Part shown: positions 35,917-44,269 of the stretch, piece after piece
Position numbering within the stretch: the first letter of the stretch is position 1
Layout of the letters: every line of letters begins with the position of its first letter
Source: an uncultured Sphingomonadales bacterium
Lineage (GTDB): Bacteria > Pseudomonadota > Alphaproteobacteria > Sphingomonadales > Sphingomonadaceae
Length of the DNA stretch: 64,000 nt
Direction: 5' to 3'
Assembly: GCA_903839675.1 (NCBI GenBank)
Contig: CAIMDB010000028.1
Coordinates: 1-64,000, forward strand
Translations under genes and position numbers: made by a program
The notes under the pieces: generated by a model
Seen by the model: the letters and a program-made list of their open reading frames with translations, nothing else
What the model was told of the DNA's origin: nothing
The model's database searches: none

Positions 35917-36012
35917 CGTCATCCCGAACTTGTTTCGGGATCCATTGGCATCGCGGATGCCTTGCTTTCTCGGGCAGTGTTCGTGGATGCTGAAACAAGT
36001 TCAGCATGACGA
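35917..36012. repeat. Composite REP-like element with two hairpins
   Basis: The element is bounded by cgtcat (35917-35922) and atgacg (36006-36011). It holds two palindromes: atcccgaa-cttgt-ttcgggat (35921-35941) and atgctgaa-acaag-ttcagcat (35987-36007). The pattern, 'gtcatcccgaac...' facing '...cagcatgac', is a familiar type of dispersed alphaproteobacterial intergenic repeat. It lies between two minus-strand genes, upstream of the aminopeptidase. Confidence 0.8.
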
Positions 36013-36035
36013 AAGGAGGGAGATATCCCTCCCTC

Positions 36036-37175
36036 CTACCCCACCGAAGCGTTCAACGTCTCCACCGCCTCGGCATAATCCGCCATGAAGTCCTGCACCA
36101 CCGACCGCGCCGAGGTGATGTCGCTCACCAGCCCCACGCCCTGCCCGACGAAATAGGTGACGAGCGGAACCGCCGCCGCATTGCCGCCCTCAGCTGACTT
36201 GGTCGCCTTATGGATGGCGGGTTCGGCGATGAGGGACTGCATCGGCATGGGGAGTGCGCCGGGGCTGTCCGGGCCTTCCCACGCCTCGGTCCAGGCCGAA
36301 ACGAGCTGGCGCGAATATTTGCCGGTGCGGCCCTTAGACCGCACCGTATCGCGGGAGCGGGCGGCGACCATCTTTTCGCGGAAAATCTGCGAGCATTCGC
36401 TTTCGGTCGTGGCGAGCCAGACCGAGCCGGTCCAGGCGCCGGCCGCCCCCATCGCCATACAGGCGGCCATTTGGGAACCCGTCATGATGCCGCCAGCCGC
36501 GAGCACGGGCACGTCATGGCCCGCCGCCTTCAACGCGCGGACGACTTCGGGGATGAGGACAAGCGTGGAGACTTCACCGCAATGGCCGCCCGCTTCGCCG
36601 CCTTGGGCGACGATGACGTCGCAGCCAGCTTCAGCCAGACGCAGCGCGTGTTCTTTGGCACCCGCCAGCGCGCCGACCGGCACATTGTGCGCGCGGCCCA
36701 TGTCGATCATTTCCTGCGGCGGCTTGCCGAGTGCATTCACAATCATCTTGATCGGGTGGTTGAAGGCGACGCGAAGCAACTCCATCGCTTCTTCGGGCCA
36801 GAAAGGCGGCGGCGCGTCATCGCTGCGCGCGCGGGCATGTTCACCCGCACTTTCAACACCGTGCGACTTCAACAAATCATCCACAAACGCGCGGTGCTGC
36901 GACGGAATGCGCGCGGCGAGTGTCTTCGACGTGAGACCCGTCTCATTCTTCACACTCAGATTTTCGGGGATGAGAACGTCAATGCCATAGGGCTTGCCAT
37001 CGACATGCGCGTCGATCCACTGGAGTTCGACCTCCAGTTCCTCGGGGTTGAATGCGGTGGCCCCCAGCACGCCAAAGCCACCGGCCTTGGACACAGCGGC
37101 GACAACGTCGCGGCAATGGCTGAAAGCGAAAAGCGGAAACTCGATCCCGAGCCGCTCGCACAATTTGTTCGTCAT
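36036..37175 (-). CDS. Nitronate monooxygenase-like flavoenzyme (2-nitropropane dioxygenase family)
   Basis: The 379-residue TIM-barrel flavoprotein has family features: an N-terminal barrel strand (LCERLGIEFPLFAFSHCRDV), AGCDVIVAQGGEAGGHCG, and the FMN-phosphate-binding VLAAGGIMTGSQMA. The role could be nitronate oxidation or an enoyl/NAD(P)H-dependent reductase activity, which this family also covers. No nitro-compound genes lie nearby. The stop is 24 bases from the REP-like element. Confidence 0.85.
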   Translation of the reverse strand: MTNKLCERLGIEFPLFAFSHCRDVVAAVSKAGGFGVLGATAFNPEELEVELQWIDAHVDGKPYGIDVLIPENLSVKNETGLTSKTLAARIPSQHRAFVDDLLKSHGVESAGEHARARSDDAPPPFWPEEAMELLRVAFNHPIKMIVNALGKPPQEMIDMGRAHNVPVGALAGAKEHALRLAEAGCDVIVAQGGEAGGHCGEVSTLVLIPEVVRALKAAGHDVPVLAAGGIMTGSQMAACMAMGAAGAWTGSVWLATTESECSQIFREKMVAARSRDTVRSKGRTGKYSRQLVSAWTEAWEGPDSPGALPMPMQSLIAEPAIHKATKSAEGGNAAAVPLVTYFVGQGVGLVSDITSARSVVQDFMADYAEAVETLNASVG

Positions 37176-37228
37176 GATTTGCCTCTCCTTATCCGCCGTG
37201 TATCAACAAGGGTCACAGGGAATTCAAC

Positions 37229-38467
37229 ATGTCAAAAGCAACAGTTATTCTTGCCGCCCTTCTGCTGGGCATCGCGCTCGGGATCGTCTTCGATACCGGG
37301 CATGGCGGGCTGACCGAGGCGGCGGACGTCATTGGCACCCTGTGGCTCAATGGCCTGCGCATGACCGTGGTGCCGCTGGTGGTCGCCCTGCTGATCACTG
37401 GTATCGCGCAGACGGCCGCTGCCGCGCGCGCGGGCAAGCTCGCTTTCCGCGCGGTGCTGACGATGATCACGATCCTGTGGTGCTCCGCCACGATGGCGGC
37501 GTTTGTGACGCCTGCGCTGCTGAGCGCCTTCCCGATGCCGGTGGAGGCGGGTGCGGCGCTCAAGCTGGCGTTGTCCTCCGCCCCCAGCACAGGCGAAGTC
37601 AAACCCTTCTCCGAATTCCTGCGTGCCATTGTGCCGACCAACCCGTTTGCGGCGGCGGCAAGCGATGCGATCCTGCCGCTCATCATTTTCACGACGGCGT
37701 TTTCTTTCGCCATCCTCCGCCTGCCCGACGGCAAGCGCACGCTCATTACTGGCTTCTTTGAAGCGGTGGGCGATGCGATGCTGATCGTTATCAACTGGGT
37801 ATTGGCCATCGCCCCCATCGGCGTGTTCGCGCTGGCCTATGTGGTCGGTGCCAAGGCCGGAACAGCCGCGCTCGGTGCGCTCGCGCATTATGTGGCGATT
37901 GTGACGGCAACTGGCACCGTTGTCTGGATCGCCAGCTTCTTCGTCGCCGCCATTGGGGCACGGCGTGGTCCGTTCCAATTCTTCCGCGCGGCCATTCCGG
38001 CACAGGCGGTGGCCATCTCGACCCAGTCGTCGCTGGTCTCGTTGCCGGCCATGTTAAAGGGTGTCACCGCGCTGGGCGTGCCACCTGCGACGGCTGACCT
38101 TGTGCTGCCTGTCGCGGTCGCGATCTTCCGCGCGACAGGGCCTGCGATGAACCTGGCAGTCGCGATCTACGTCGCGCACTGGATGGGCATCGAGCTGACG
38201 CCTTGGGCATTGGCGGCTGGCGTGGCGGCAGCAGCGACAACCACCATCGGCGCAGTTAGCTTGCCGGGCACTGTCAGCTTTGTGACCTCGATCGCCCCCA
38301 TTTCCATCGCCATGGGCTTGCCGGTTGAGCCGCTCGCCCTATTGATCGCGGTGGAGACCTTCCCCGATATCATGCGCACTTTGGGCAATGTCACCATGGA
38401 CATGGCGGTCACCGCCACGATCTCTGAACGCGCGGGCGACAAACATGGAGAAGAGGTGGGGCTGTAA
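37229..38467 (+). CDS. Dicarboxylate/amino acid:cation symporter (DAACS family)
   Basis: The 412-residue membrane protein resembles GltP/DctA-type symporters that take up acidic amino acids or C4-dicarboxylates with protons or sodium. Helical hairpin 1 is seen in AISTQSSLVSLPAML (the serine-rich reentrant loop), and the conserved helix 7 in FRATGPAMNLAVAIYVAH, where the NMDGT motif is replaced by GPAMN. Hairpin 2 (AVSLPGTVSFVTS) follows. The changed helix 7 motif may mean altered substrate or cation use. Confidence 0.88.
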   Translation: MSKATVILAALLLGIALGIVFDTGHGGLTEAADVIGTLWLNGLRMTVVPLVVALLITGIAQTAAAARAGKLAFRAVLTMITILWCSATMAAFVTPALLSAFPMPVEAGAALKLALSSAPSTGEVKPFSEFLRAIVPTNPFAAAASDAILPLIIFTTAFSFAILRLPDGKRTLITGFFEAVGDAMLIVINWVLAIAPIGVFALAYVVGAKAGTAALGALAHYVAIVTATGTVVWIASFFVAAIGARRGPFQFFRAAIPAQAVAISTQSSLVSLPAMLKGVTALGVPPATADLVLPVAVAIFRATGPAMNLAVAIYVAHWMGIELTPWALAAGVAAAATTTIGAVSLPGTVSFVTSIAPISIAMGLPVEPLALLIAVETFPDIMRTLGNVTMDMAVTATISERAGDKHGEEVGL

Positions 38468-38469
38468 GC

Positions 38470-39162
38470 CTACCCCAAAATCCGCCAAAGCCCAACCACA
38501 GGCGCGCCGAGCATGGGGTGCACGTAAGTCGCCACCAGCCAAATCACGACGCCGCCCAGAACCGGCGTGAGCCCCGGCCATAATGTAGAGGGCTTCGCCT
38601 TACCGGTCAGTTGTCGGGCAAAGGGCACAAAGCTGGTTCGTGACGACCAATCGCCCCAGGTGGCGCCCATCAGCTTGGCCTTTTTCGCATCCTGACCGGC
38701 TGATCCGCCAACCGCGAGGAGGAACATGCCGCCTGTCAGCACAAAGCTCGCCGCATAAGGCGCCACGAGCACATGGGCGATGGCCCAAAGCGCGAAGGCC
38801 CACATCATCGGGTGGCGGGTGAGGTGAAAAACGCCGTGCACCGGCTTTGCGGCATCGGCCTTGGCCGTGGGAGACGGCAACGCCGGATTACCAACGAACG
38901 AGCCTGCGAACAGGATCGACGCGACAAGCATCAGCAAAGAGGCCACACCCCAGACCGGCTCTCCGGGAGCCCAGAAATACTCGCCCGCCGGCGCGCCGGA
39001 AAAAGCGACGTAGACCCAGTAGAATGTCCCCAGCGCTATGACGCTGTAGAGGCCCGAAAACCCCTTTTCCCCTAACTTCGCCACCAGCCCCGCTCGCAGC
39101 GGATGCGACAATAGGAAATGCGTTCCTACAAAGGCGGCGACCGCCAAAACAAGCTGGTTCAT
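38470..39162 (-). CDS. NnrU-family membrane protein
   Basis: The 230-residue protein has about six membrane helices and matches NnrU, a membrane protein first noted near denitrification genes and related to isoprenylcysteine-methyltransferase-like folds (FHLTRHPMMWAFALWAIAH is the signature). No denitrification genes are nearby, and the function is unclear. The ATG at 39162 has a GAGGAG site upstream. It lies 55 bases downstream of the TonB-dependent receptor and could be co-transcribed. Confidence 0.85.
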   Translation of the reverse strand: MNQLVLAVAAFVGTHFLLSHPLRAGLVAKLGEKGFSGLYSVIALGTFYWVYVAFSGAPAGEYFWAPGEPVWGVASLLMLVASILFAGSFVGNPALPSPTAKADAAKPVHGVFHLTRHPMMWAFALWAIAHVLVAPYAASFVLTGGMFLLAVGGSAGQDAKKAKLMGATWGDWSSRTSFVPFARQLTGKAKPSTLWPGLTPVLGGVVIWLVATYVHPMLGAPVVGLWRILG

Positions 39163-39217
39163 TTTCTGCTCCTCTTCCCCCATTGGGCGGGAGCTTCGTC
39201 GATTTGGCGGCGGCTTG

Positions 39218-41512
39218 CTAGAAGATTTTGCGCAAGCTGATTTCAAACGTCCGGCCAACCGGATCAACATAGCCCGGCTGATAACGCAGCGGCACGAGAC
39301 CGCCTGCATCCCGAACGCCTTGAATATCGTTGAAGAGATTATCGATCCTAATGGCCAGTCGCGCGCCCTTCAGCAGGGGCACGGCGTCTATCAGCGCCTT
39401 GCGTTGTTCAAAATTGACGAACAGCCGGAGGTTGAGTGTCGTCAGATCGGAGAAGCGCAACGGCGATCCGCCTGCATTGACGGAGGTTGCCGTCTGGTGG
39501 GCCCCGTTAACGCGCACGCCGATGCCTTTGTTGAACCAGCCCCCTTCCAGCTCAAAAGCATGGCGCGGCGTGCCGCCGGATTGGCCAGTGGCATCCCCGC
39601 CCAAAAGGTCAAGCGTGGGGAGGCCCGGCGCAATATCGACTTCGTCGACAAACTTGATCGTGTGATAGGCGGAAACCGACCAGCGCCCGCCATTGCTGCC
39701 CGGTCGACCGAAGCCAAAGCCGCGACCGCCACCGGGAGGTCCCCCCCGGCCCGCGCCTGCACCAGCGCCGCCGCCCGGCTGCCCAAAGGATTTCTGGAAG
39801 CTCAACCCCCAGCGTAGCTGTTCACTGCGGGAGGCAAGGAAATTGATCGACCGCTGATCGACTGCGACCAGCTGCCCAGTCCCATCGCGCGTAAACCGGT
39901 TCGGAAAAGCCGCCTGAACCGCCGCCGTCAGCGCCGGGAAGGCCGCCAGCGGGTCCGTGCTGCGGTTGCGGAAATAATTGGCCGTCATCGTCAGCCCGTC
40001 GAGCCATTTGGGCTCATAGGTCAGCCCCAGCTTCATATCGCGACGTTCTTCGGCGCGCAGCAACGGGTTACCGCCTGAGGTCAGCGCGACAATCGCCGTT
40101 TGCCCGCGCACATAATCATAAACGAGCGCGTTGGGCGTCACGAGCGCGGGTTCGCCCAGTTGCGTGGAGCTTGGTGCGGCCTGATCGACAGCCATGCTCG
40201 CAAGGAACGTCACGCCGGACAAAGGCGACCAGTTGAGGCCATAGCCATAAGCCGTGATCGCACCGAAATCAGAAAGCTTTTTATAGCCGCCATTGAGGTT
40301 GATGGAGAGATCGCCAATCACATCCCCCACCGCGCGCCTCCGGCTGGTGAGTGGAATGTCTATATTGCCGCGCACATTGGCTTCATCACGGTTGATGGAG
40401 GCTGACCGCAGCACACCGGATCTCTCCGAGACACTGTCGATGCCCCGCGCCTCAAATCCGGCGCGGACATTGGTGGTCACAGGGCCTGCAGGCAGCTCCA
40501 CCAGTGGCCCGGTAAGCGACCATGACGCATTTCCAACAGAAAGCCGGGACTGGGCAAGATCGCGCCCTGTCGGCACTGCCACGTCCTGATCGGTGAGCGT
40601 CCGCAAGGTCGTGCGTTCACCATTGGCCGTCGCGGTCCAATTGAAGCGGTCGATACGACCGTCCACCGTCAGCCCGCCGGTCCATGCCCGCGTTCGCACG
40701 TTGCGCGTCAGCGGATCAATTGCGCCAACGGAGGCCGGTGAAATGCCGAACAGAGAGACCGTATCTGCACGATCGTGCTGAAGGCTCAGCGTGGCACTGA
40801 CATTGGTGGCAATTGTGCGATTGAGCACTGAGTTGAGCTTGAAGGCCTCGTTGGAGGGAGACAGCGTGCGATACGCCGTCTCATCCGCGCCATCGGGAAT
40901 GATCCCGCGTTCGCTTTCAAGGATTTTGCCGGAGCGCGTATATTCTGTGTCGATATTCAGGCGGCCAAGCTTACCGATACGGACCAGCCCGGCCTCTGCC
41001 TCCATTGATGTCCGCCCGCCTGATGTTGGCGCGCCGACTTCCCCTTCCAGCGTGATCGCGGAGAATTTTTCTTTCAGGATGAAGTTCACCACCCGCTGTT
41101 CGGCAGTGAAGCCATAGCGCAGCGCGACATCTTCCGGCAGGACTTCCACCCGCTGGATCGCCTCAGAGGGCAAGTCCCGGATTTCGGCAAAGCCAGAGAC
41201 GCGTTTGCCATTGACGAGCACCACAGGCGGCCCATTTCCGCGACCGCGGCCCGAACGCGTTTGTGCGGAGAGTGCGGACAAGAGATCAGTGACGCTGGAG
41301 GCGCCATAGCTCTGGATCGCCGCTTCATCGAGGACAACATCGGCAGGAATATCGACGTCGACTGACCCGGCGAGCCTTGGTGCTGTCACGACGATGTCTT
41401 CGCCGACATCGTCAGCCGGCGGCACCGCCTGCTGCGCCGTGGCGGGGTTGGCGGACCAAATAAGGGCAAGCGCACCTGTTGAGGCGCGGAGGAAGGGGAT
41501 GTTTTTCTTCAT
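39218..41512 (-). CDS. TonB-dependent outer-membrane receptor
   Basis: The 764-residue protein has a signal peptide (residues 1-26, ending ATAQ), a TonB-box-like DIVVTAPR at about 39, a plug domain (SVTDLLSALSAQTRSGRGRG, then VLVNGKRVSGFAEIRDLPSEAIQRVEVLP), and a beta-barrel ending in Phe. A Gly/Arg-rich insert (about residues 573-600, GQPGGGAGAGAG then GGPPGGGRGFGFG) lies in a barrel loop. The plug sequence is of the 'oligogogic' RGRG type common in sphingomonads. It is downstream of a POT/amidohydrolase operon, so peptides are a plausible substrate. Confidence 0.92.
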   Translation of the reverse strand: MKKNIPFLRASTGALALIWSANPATAQQAVPPADDVGEDIVVTAPRLAGSVDVDIPADVVLDEAAIQSYGASSVTDLLSALSAQTRSGRGRGNGPPVVLVNGKRVSGFAEIRDLPSEAIQRVEVLPEDVALRYGFTAEQRVVNFILKEKFSAITLEGEVGAPTSGGRTSMEAEAGLVRIGKLGRLNIDTEYTRSGKILESERGIIPDGADETAYRTLSPSNEAFKLNSVLNRTIATNVSATLSLQHDRADTVSLFGISPASVGAIDPLTRNVRTRAWTGGLTVDGRIDRFNWTATANGERTTLRTLTDQDVAVPTGRDLAQSRLSVGNASWSLTGPLVELPAGPVTTNVRAGFEARGIDSVSERSGVLRSASINRDEANVRGNIDIPLTSRRRAVGDVIGDLSINLNGGYKKLSDFGAITAYGYGLNWSPLSGVTFLASMAVDQAAPSSTQLGEPALVTPNALVYDYVRGQTAIVALTSGGNPLLRAEERRDMKLGLTYEPKWLDGLTMTANYFRNRSTDPLAAFPALTAAVQAAFPNRFTRDGTGQLVAVDQRSINFLASRSEQLRWGLSFQKSFGQPGGGAGAGAGRGGPPGGGRGFGFGRPGSNGGRWSVSAYHTIKFVDEVDIAPGLPTLDLLGGDATGQSGGTPRHAFELEGGWFNKGIGVRVNGAHQTATSVNAGGSPLRFSDLTTLNLRLFVNFEQRKALIDAVPLLKGARLAIRIDNLFNDIQGVRDAGGLVPLRYQPGYVDPVGRTFEISLRKIF

Positions 41513-41555
41513 TATGTTGTGCTGTTTAACGCGCTTGCCTGACAGTGTGATGAAC

Positions 41556-41582
41556 GGGTTCGCCGGGCCAGCCAGCGAACCC
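41556..41582 (-). terminator. Hairpin after the amidohydrolase operon
   Basis: The arms gggttcgc (41556-41563) and gcgaaccc (41575-41582) are exact inverted copies around an 11-base loop. It lies 9 bases past the amidohydrolase stop and before the TonB-receptor ATG. No U-tract follows, so it may only be an mRNA-end stabiliser or weak attenuator. Confidence 0.4.
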
Positions 41583-41590
41583 CTTCATCC

Positions 41591-42874
41591 CTATCTGTCG
41601 TAAGCGTTTGGCAGCGCCCCTTCCGTTGGGTTCGCGTAACGATCCCGCAAGCGCGTCTGGCGGCTGACGAGCGACTGTTTCACACCGTCAATCCAGACCG
41701 CCTGGACACCCGAGGTCAGCTCCAGAGGATCGCCATCCCAGATGACCACATCTGCTTTGCGACCGGCACGCAGTGATCCGATTTCTCCGCCCAATCCCGC
41801 GATGTCGGCAGGGACCGAGCTGATCGTGGCGAACGCCTGATCCCAGCTGAGGCCCGTCGCACCCGGCACCTTGTTGAGCGCTACGAGATTGCCGGCATAT
41901 TGCATCGACAGCTGCGCCTGACGGGCTTCATTGTCGTTGATCATACCGATTGCGACCTCGACGCCGGCCTTCTTCATGCGGCCGATATTCGATTGCGTTG
42001 CCGCTAACTGTTCAAAGCTGTCGGGCAGGTCGTTGAGCGCAGAGGCCAGCACGCCAACCTTGGCCGCGGCAATCTGTGGCCCTACGCGCCAGCCTTCGGT
42101 CGCCCCAACAAGGACGAGGCTGAGCATCGGAAAGTCCTTCTTGAGAGCAAGGACCATCAGGATATCCGGCGCGCTCTCGGCATGGACGAACAGCTTCATC
42201 GTGCCGTTGACAACGGGCACCAGCGCCAGCGCATCGGCGCGTTTCAGCATGGCATCATCGCGGAAGATGCCCTTGGCCGCTTCAGAGGCTTCTCCCAATG
42301 CCGTTTTGAACGCGGCGATCAGCGCAGGACGCGACCCCCCCGCCAAACGCGCGCCGGTTTCACCGAATTCGACGAACTGGAATGCTTTGGCTTTGGTGAC
42401 GGGGTTCAGGTCGCTCCCTGTGTCAATGACAGCACCCTGACCCGCAAAGATCGCATTGCCCGCATCCGGTGAGACAATGGCACGCGTGACGCCAGCCGCG
42501 CGGTTGACGGCCATTGCAGCGACGTCCGGATTGATGGCAGGCGCCATATCCAGCGACGCGTTGAACGGCGAATTGCGGGCTTCGCTATCATTGCTGGGGT
42601 CCACGGCATCGACGCCGACAAGGCCCATGCGTGTAAAGCCCGCGACGATGCCGGGCGTGACCCATTTGCCGGAGGCGTCGACGCGTTCGGCACCGGCTGG
42701 AATGGCAACGCCAGCACCCGCCGCGACAACGAGACCATTGGTGATGACGACAGTCCCGTTTTCAACAGGTGCCGAACCGTCCCCAATGACAACCTTGCCG
42801 CCCGTGATGGCGATAGTCTGGGCGGAAGCGGGGAGTGCGATCAAGGCTGCACAGCCAAGCAGGAAGCGCTTCAT
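41591..42874 (-). CDS. Amidohydrolase-family protein lacking metal-binding histidines
   Basis: The 427-residue protein has a signal peptide (1-18, ASAQ) and the fold of the imidazolonepropionase-like amidohydrolases (MITGGKVVIGDG-type start seen as IAITGGKVVIGDGSAP, and C-terminal GSLRAGRKADVVIWDGDPLE). However, the canonical HxH after 'TPGI' is replaced (TPGIVAGFTRMGL). Later histidine and aspartate ligands are also absent or displaced (LVLVGATEGW, AIGMINDNE). It is likely non-hydrolytic, perhaps a partner or regulator of the active paralogue directly upstream, whose stop it overlaps by 4 bases. Confidence 0.82.
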   Translation of the reverse strand: MKRFLLGCAALIALPASAQTIAITGGKVVIGDGSAPVENGTVVITNGLVVAAGAGVAIPAGAERVDASGKWVTPGIVAGFTRMGLVGVDAVDPSNDSEARNSPFNASLDMAPAINPDVAAMAVNRAAGVTRAIVSPDAGNAIFAGQGAVIDTGSDLNPVTKAKAFQFVEFGETGARLAGGSRPALIAAFKTALGEASEAAKGIFRDDAMLKRADALALVPVVNGTMKLFVHAESAPDILMVLALKKDFPMLSLVLVGATEGWRVGPQIAAAKVGVLASALNDLPDSFEQLAATQSNIGRMKKAGVEVAIGMINDNEARQAQLSMQYAGNLVALNKVPGATGLSWDQAFATISSVPADIAGLGGEIGSLRAGRKADVVIWDGDPLELTSGVQAVWIDGVKQSLVSRQTRLRDRYANPTEGALPNAYDR

Positions 42875-44262
42875 TTCACGTCTCCTTCACCGGGCTGTCC
42901 CAGCTCAAAATCGGCCACCGGCCGCATCTTGGGATTAGCGGCATCATACATCAGCGCACCATCGATCCAGACCTTGTCAGGCCGTGTGTAGACAGACAGC
43001 GGATTGCCGTTCCACAGCACGATGTCGGCCATCTTGCCGGGCTTCAGACTGCCTGTTTTATCGCCAATGCCCAAGGCCTTGGCAGGGTTATAGCTGAGCC
43101 AAGTCCAGACGACTTCATCCGGCACCTCAATGCCCATGCGGCGGCCATCGCCGGCTGCCTTGGCGGCTTCCTGATTCAGGCGCTGAATACCGTTAGCATC
43201 ATCGGAATGAACGATCGTGCAGGCATTGGCCTTGAACACCATCGGGATGTTCTCGTTGATGGCGTCATAGGACTCCATCTTGAAGCCCCACCAGTCTGCC
43301 CACATGGCAGAACAAATGCCTTCCTTGGCGAGCAGATCGGCGATCTTGTAGCTTTCAACCGCATGGTGGAAGGTCGAGACCTTATAGCCAAACTCCTTCG
43401 CCATATCGATGACGAGGCTCATTTCATCGGCGCGGTAGCAATGGTTGTGGACTAGGATTTCCCCTGACAGCACCCCTGCCAGCGTCTCCATGGCGAGATC
43501 ACGCGTGACGGTATCTCCCTTGTCGAGCTTGCGCTTATACTCTGCGGCCCGTGCCCATGTTTGGCGATTGACCGCCATGTTCCCCATGCGGGTCTGCGGC
43601 ATCTGGCCCTTGCTGCCATAAACGCGCTTGGGGTTTTCCCCGCACGCCATCTTCAGGCCATAAGGTGCCCCGGGGAACTTCATCCCCTGCACATTGCGGG
43701 CATAGACATTCTTGATCGTGACCGACCGGCCCCCGAACAGATTGGCCGAACCGGGCAAGATCTGAAGTGCGGTCACGCCGCCATTGGCGAGCGCGCGGGA
43801 AAAGCCCGGGTCCTGCGGCCAAACGCTATGTTCTGCCCAGACTTCAGGGCGGACAGCGCCGGTCGCTTCATTGCCATCGCTATGCGCGTCGACACCGGGC
43901 GAAGGGTAGTCGCCAAGGTGTGAGTGGATGTCGATGATGCCGGGTGTCACCCATTTGCCGGTGCCGTCAATAACGGTGTAGCCGTCCTTCAACGCGCCGC
44001 CGGTTTCAATGCCTTCTACCTTGCCGTCGCGGAAATAGACCGTGGCGTTCTGGAACTTGGCGCCTTCACCGTCATAGACAATGACGTTGGTCACCGCCGT
44101 CGGCACACTGGCATAGGGTTGATAGGTTGAGGGGTATGGGTCCTTGTTGAATTTGGACTTAGGCGCGCTTGCTTCGTCCTTGTCCTTCTTCTTGGCAGCG
44201 ACAGGCGACGTCACCGTCGCCAGCGCCACTGCGGTCCCGATGAGGAACTTCGTCAATTGCAT
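42871..44262 (-). CDS. Secreted amidohydrolase (imidazolonepropionase-like)
   Basis: This metal-dependent hydrolase has 463 residues, a signal peptide (1-23, SPVAAKKKDK) and active-site features: TPGIIDIHSHLGDYPS (HxH, about residues 106-121), ILVHNHCYRADEM, STFHHAVESYK and IVHSDDANGIQRL (the late Asp). Related enzymes cleave cyclic amides, dipeptides or N-acyl bonds; periplasmic localisation with a peptide transporter suggests dipeptide or diketopiperazine hydrolysis. It lies 7 bases after the POT gene. Confidence 0.88.
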   Translation of the reverse strand: MQLTKFLIGTAVALATVTSPVAAKKKDKDEASAPKSKFNKDPYPSTYQPYASVPTAVTNVIVYDGEGAKFQNATVYFRDGKVEGIETGGALKDGYTVIDGTGKWVTPGIIDIHSHLGDYPSPGVDAHSDGNEATGAVRPEVWAEHSVWPQDPGFSRALANGGVTALQILPGSANLFGGRSVTIKNVYARNVQGMKFPGAPYGLKMACGENPKRVYGSKGQMPQTRMGNMAVNRQTWARAAEYKRKLDKGDTVTRDLAMETLAGVLSGEILVHNHCYRADEMSLVIDMAKEFGYKVSTFHHAVESYKIADLLAKEGICSAMWADWWGFKMESYDAINENIPMVFKANACTIVHSDDANGIQRLNQEAAKAAGDGRRMGIEVPDEVVWTWLSYNPAKALGIGDKTGSLKPGKMADIVLWNGNPLSVYTRPDKVWIDGALMYDAANPKMRPVADFELGQPGEGDVK

Positions 44263-44269
44263 CAGAGGA

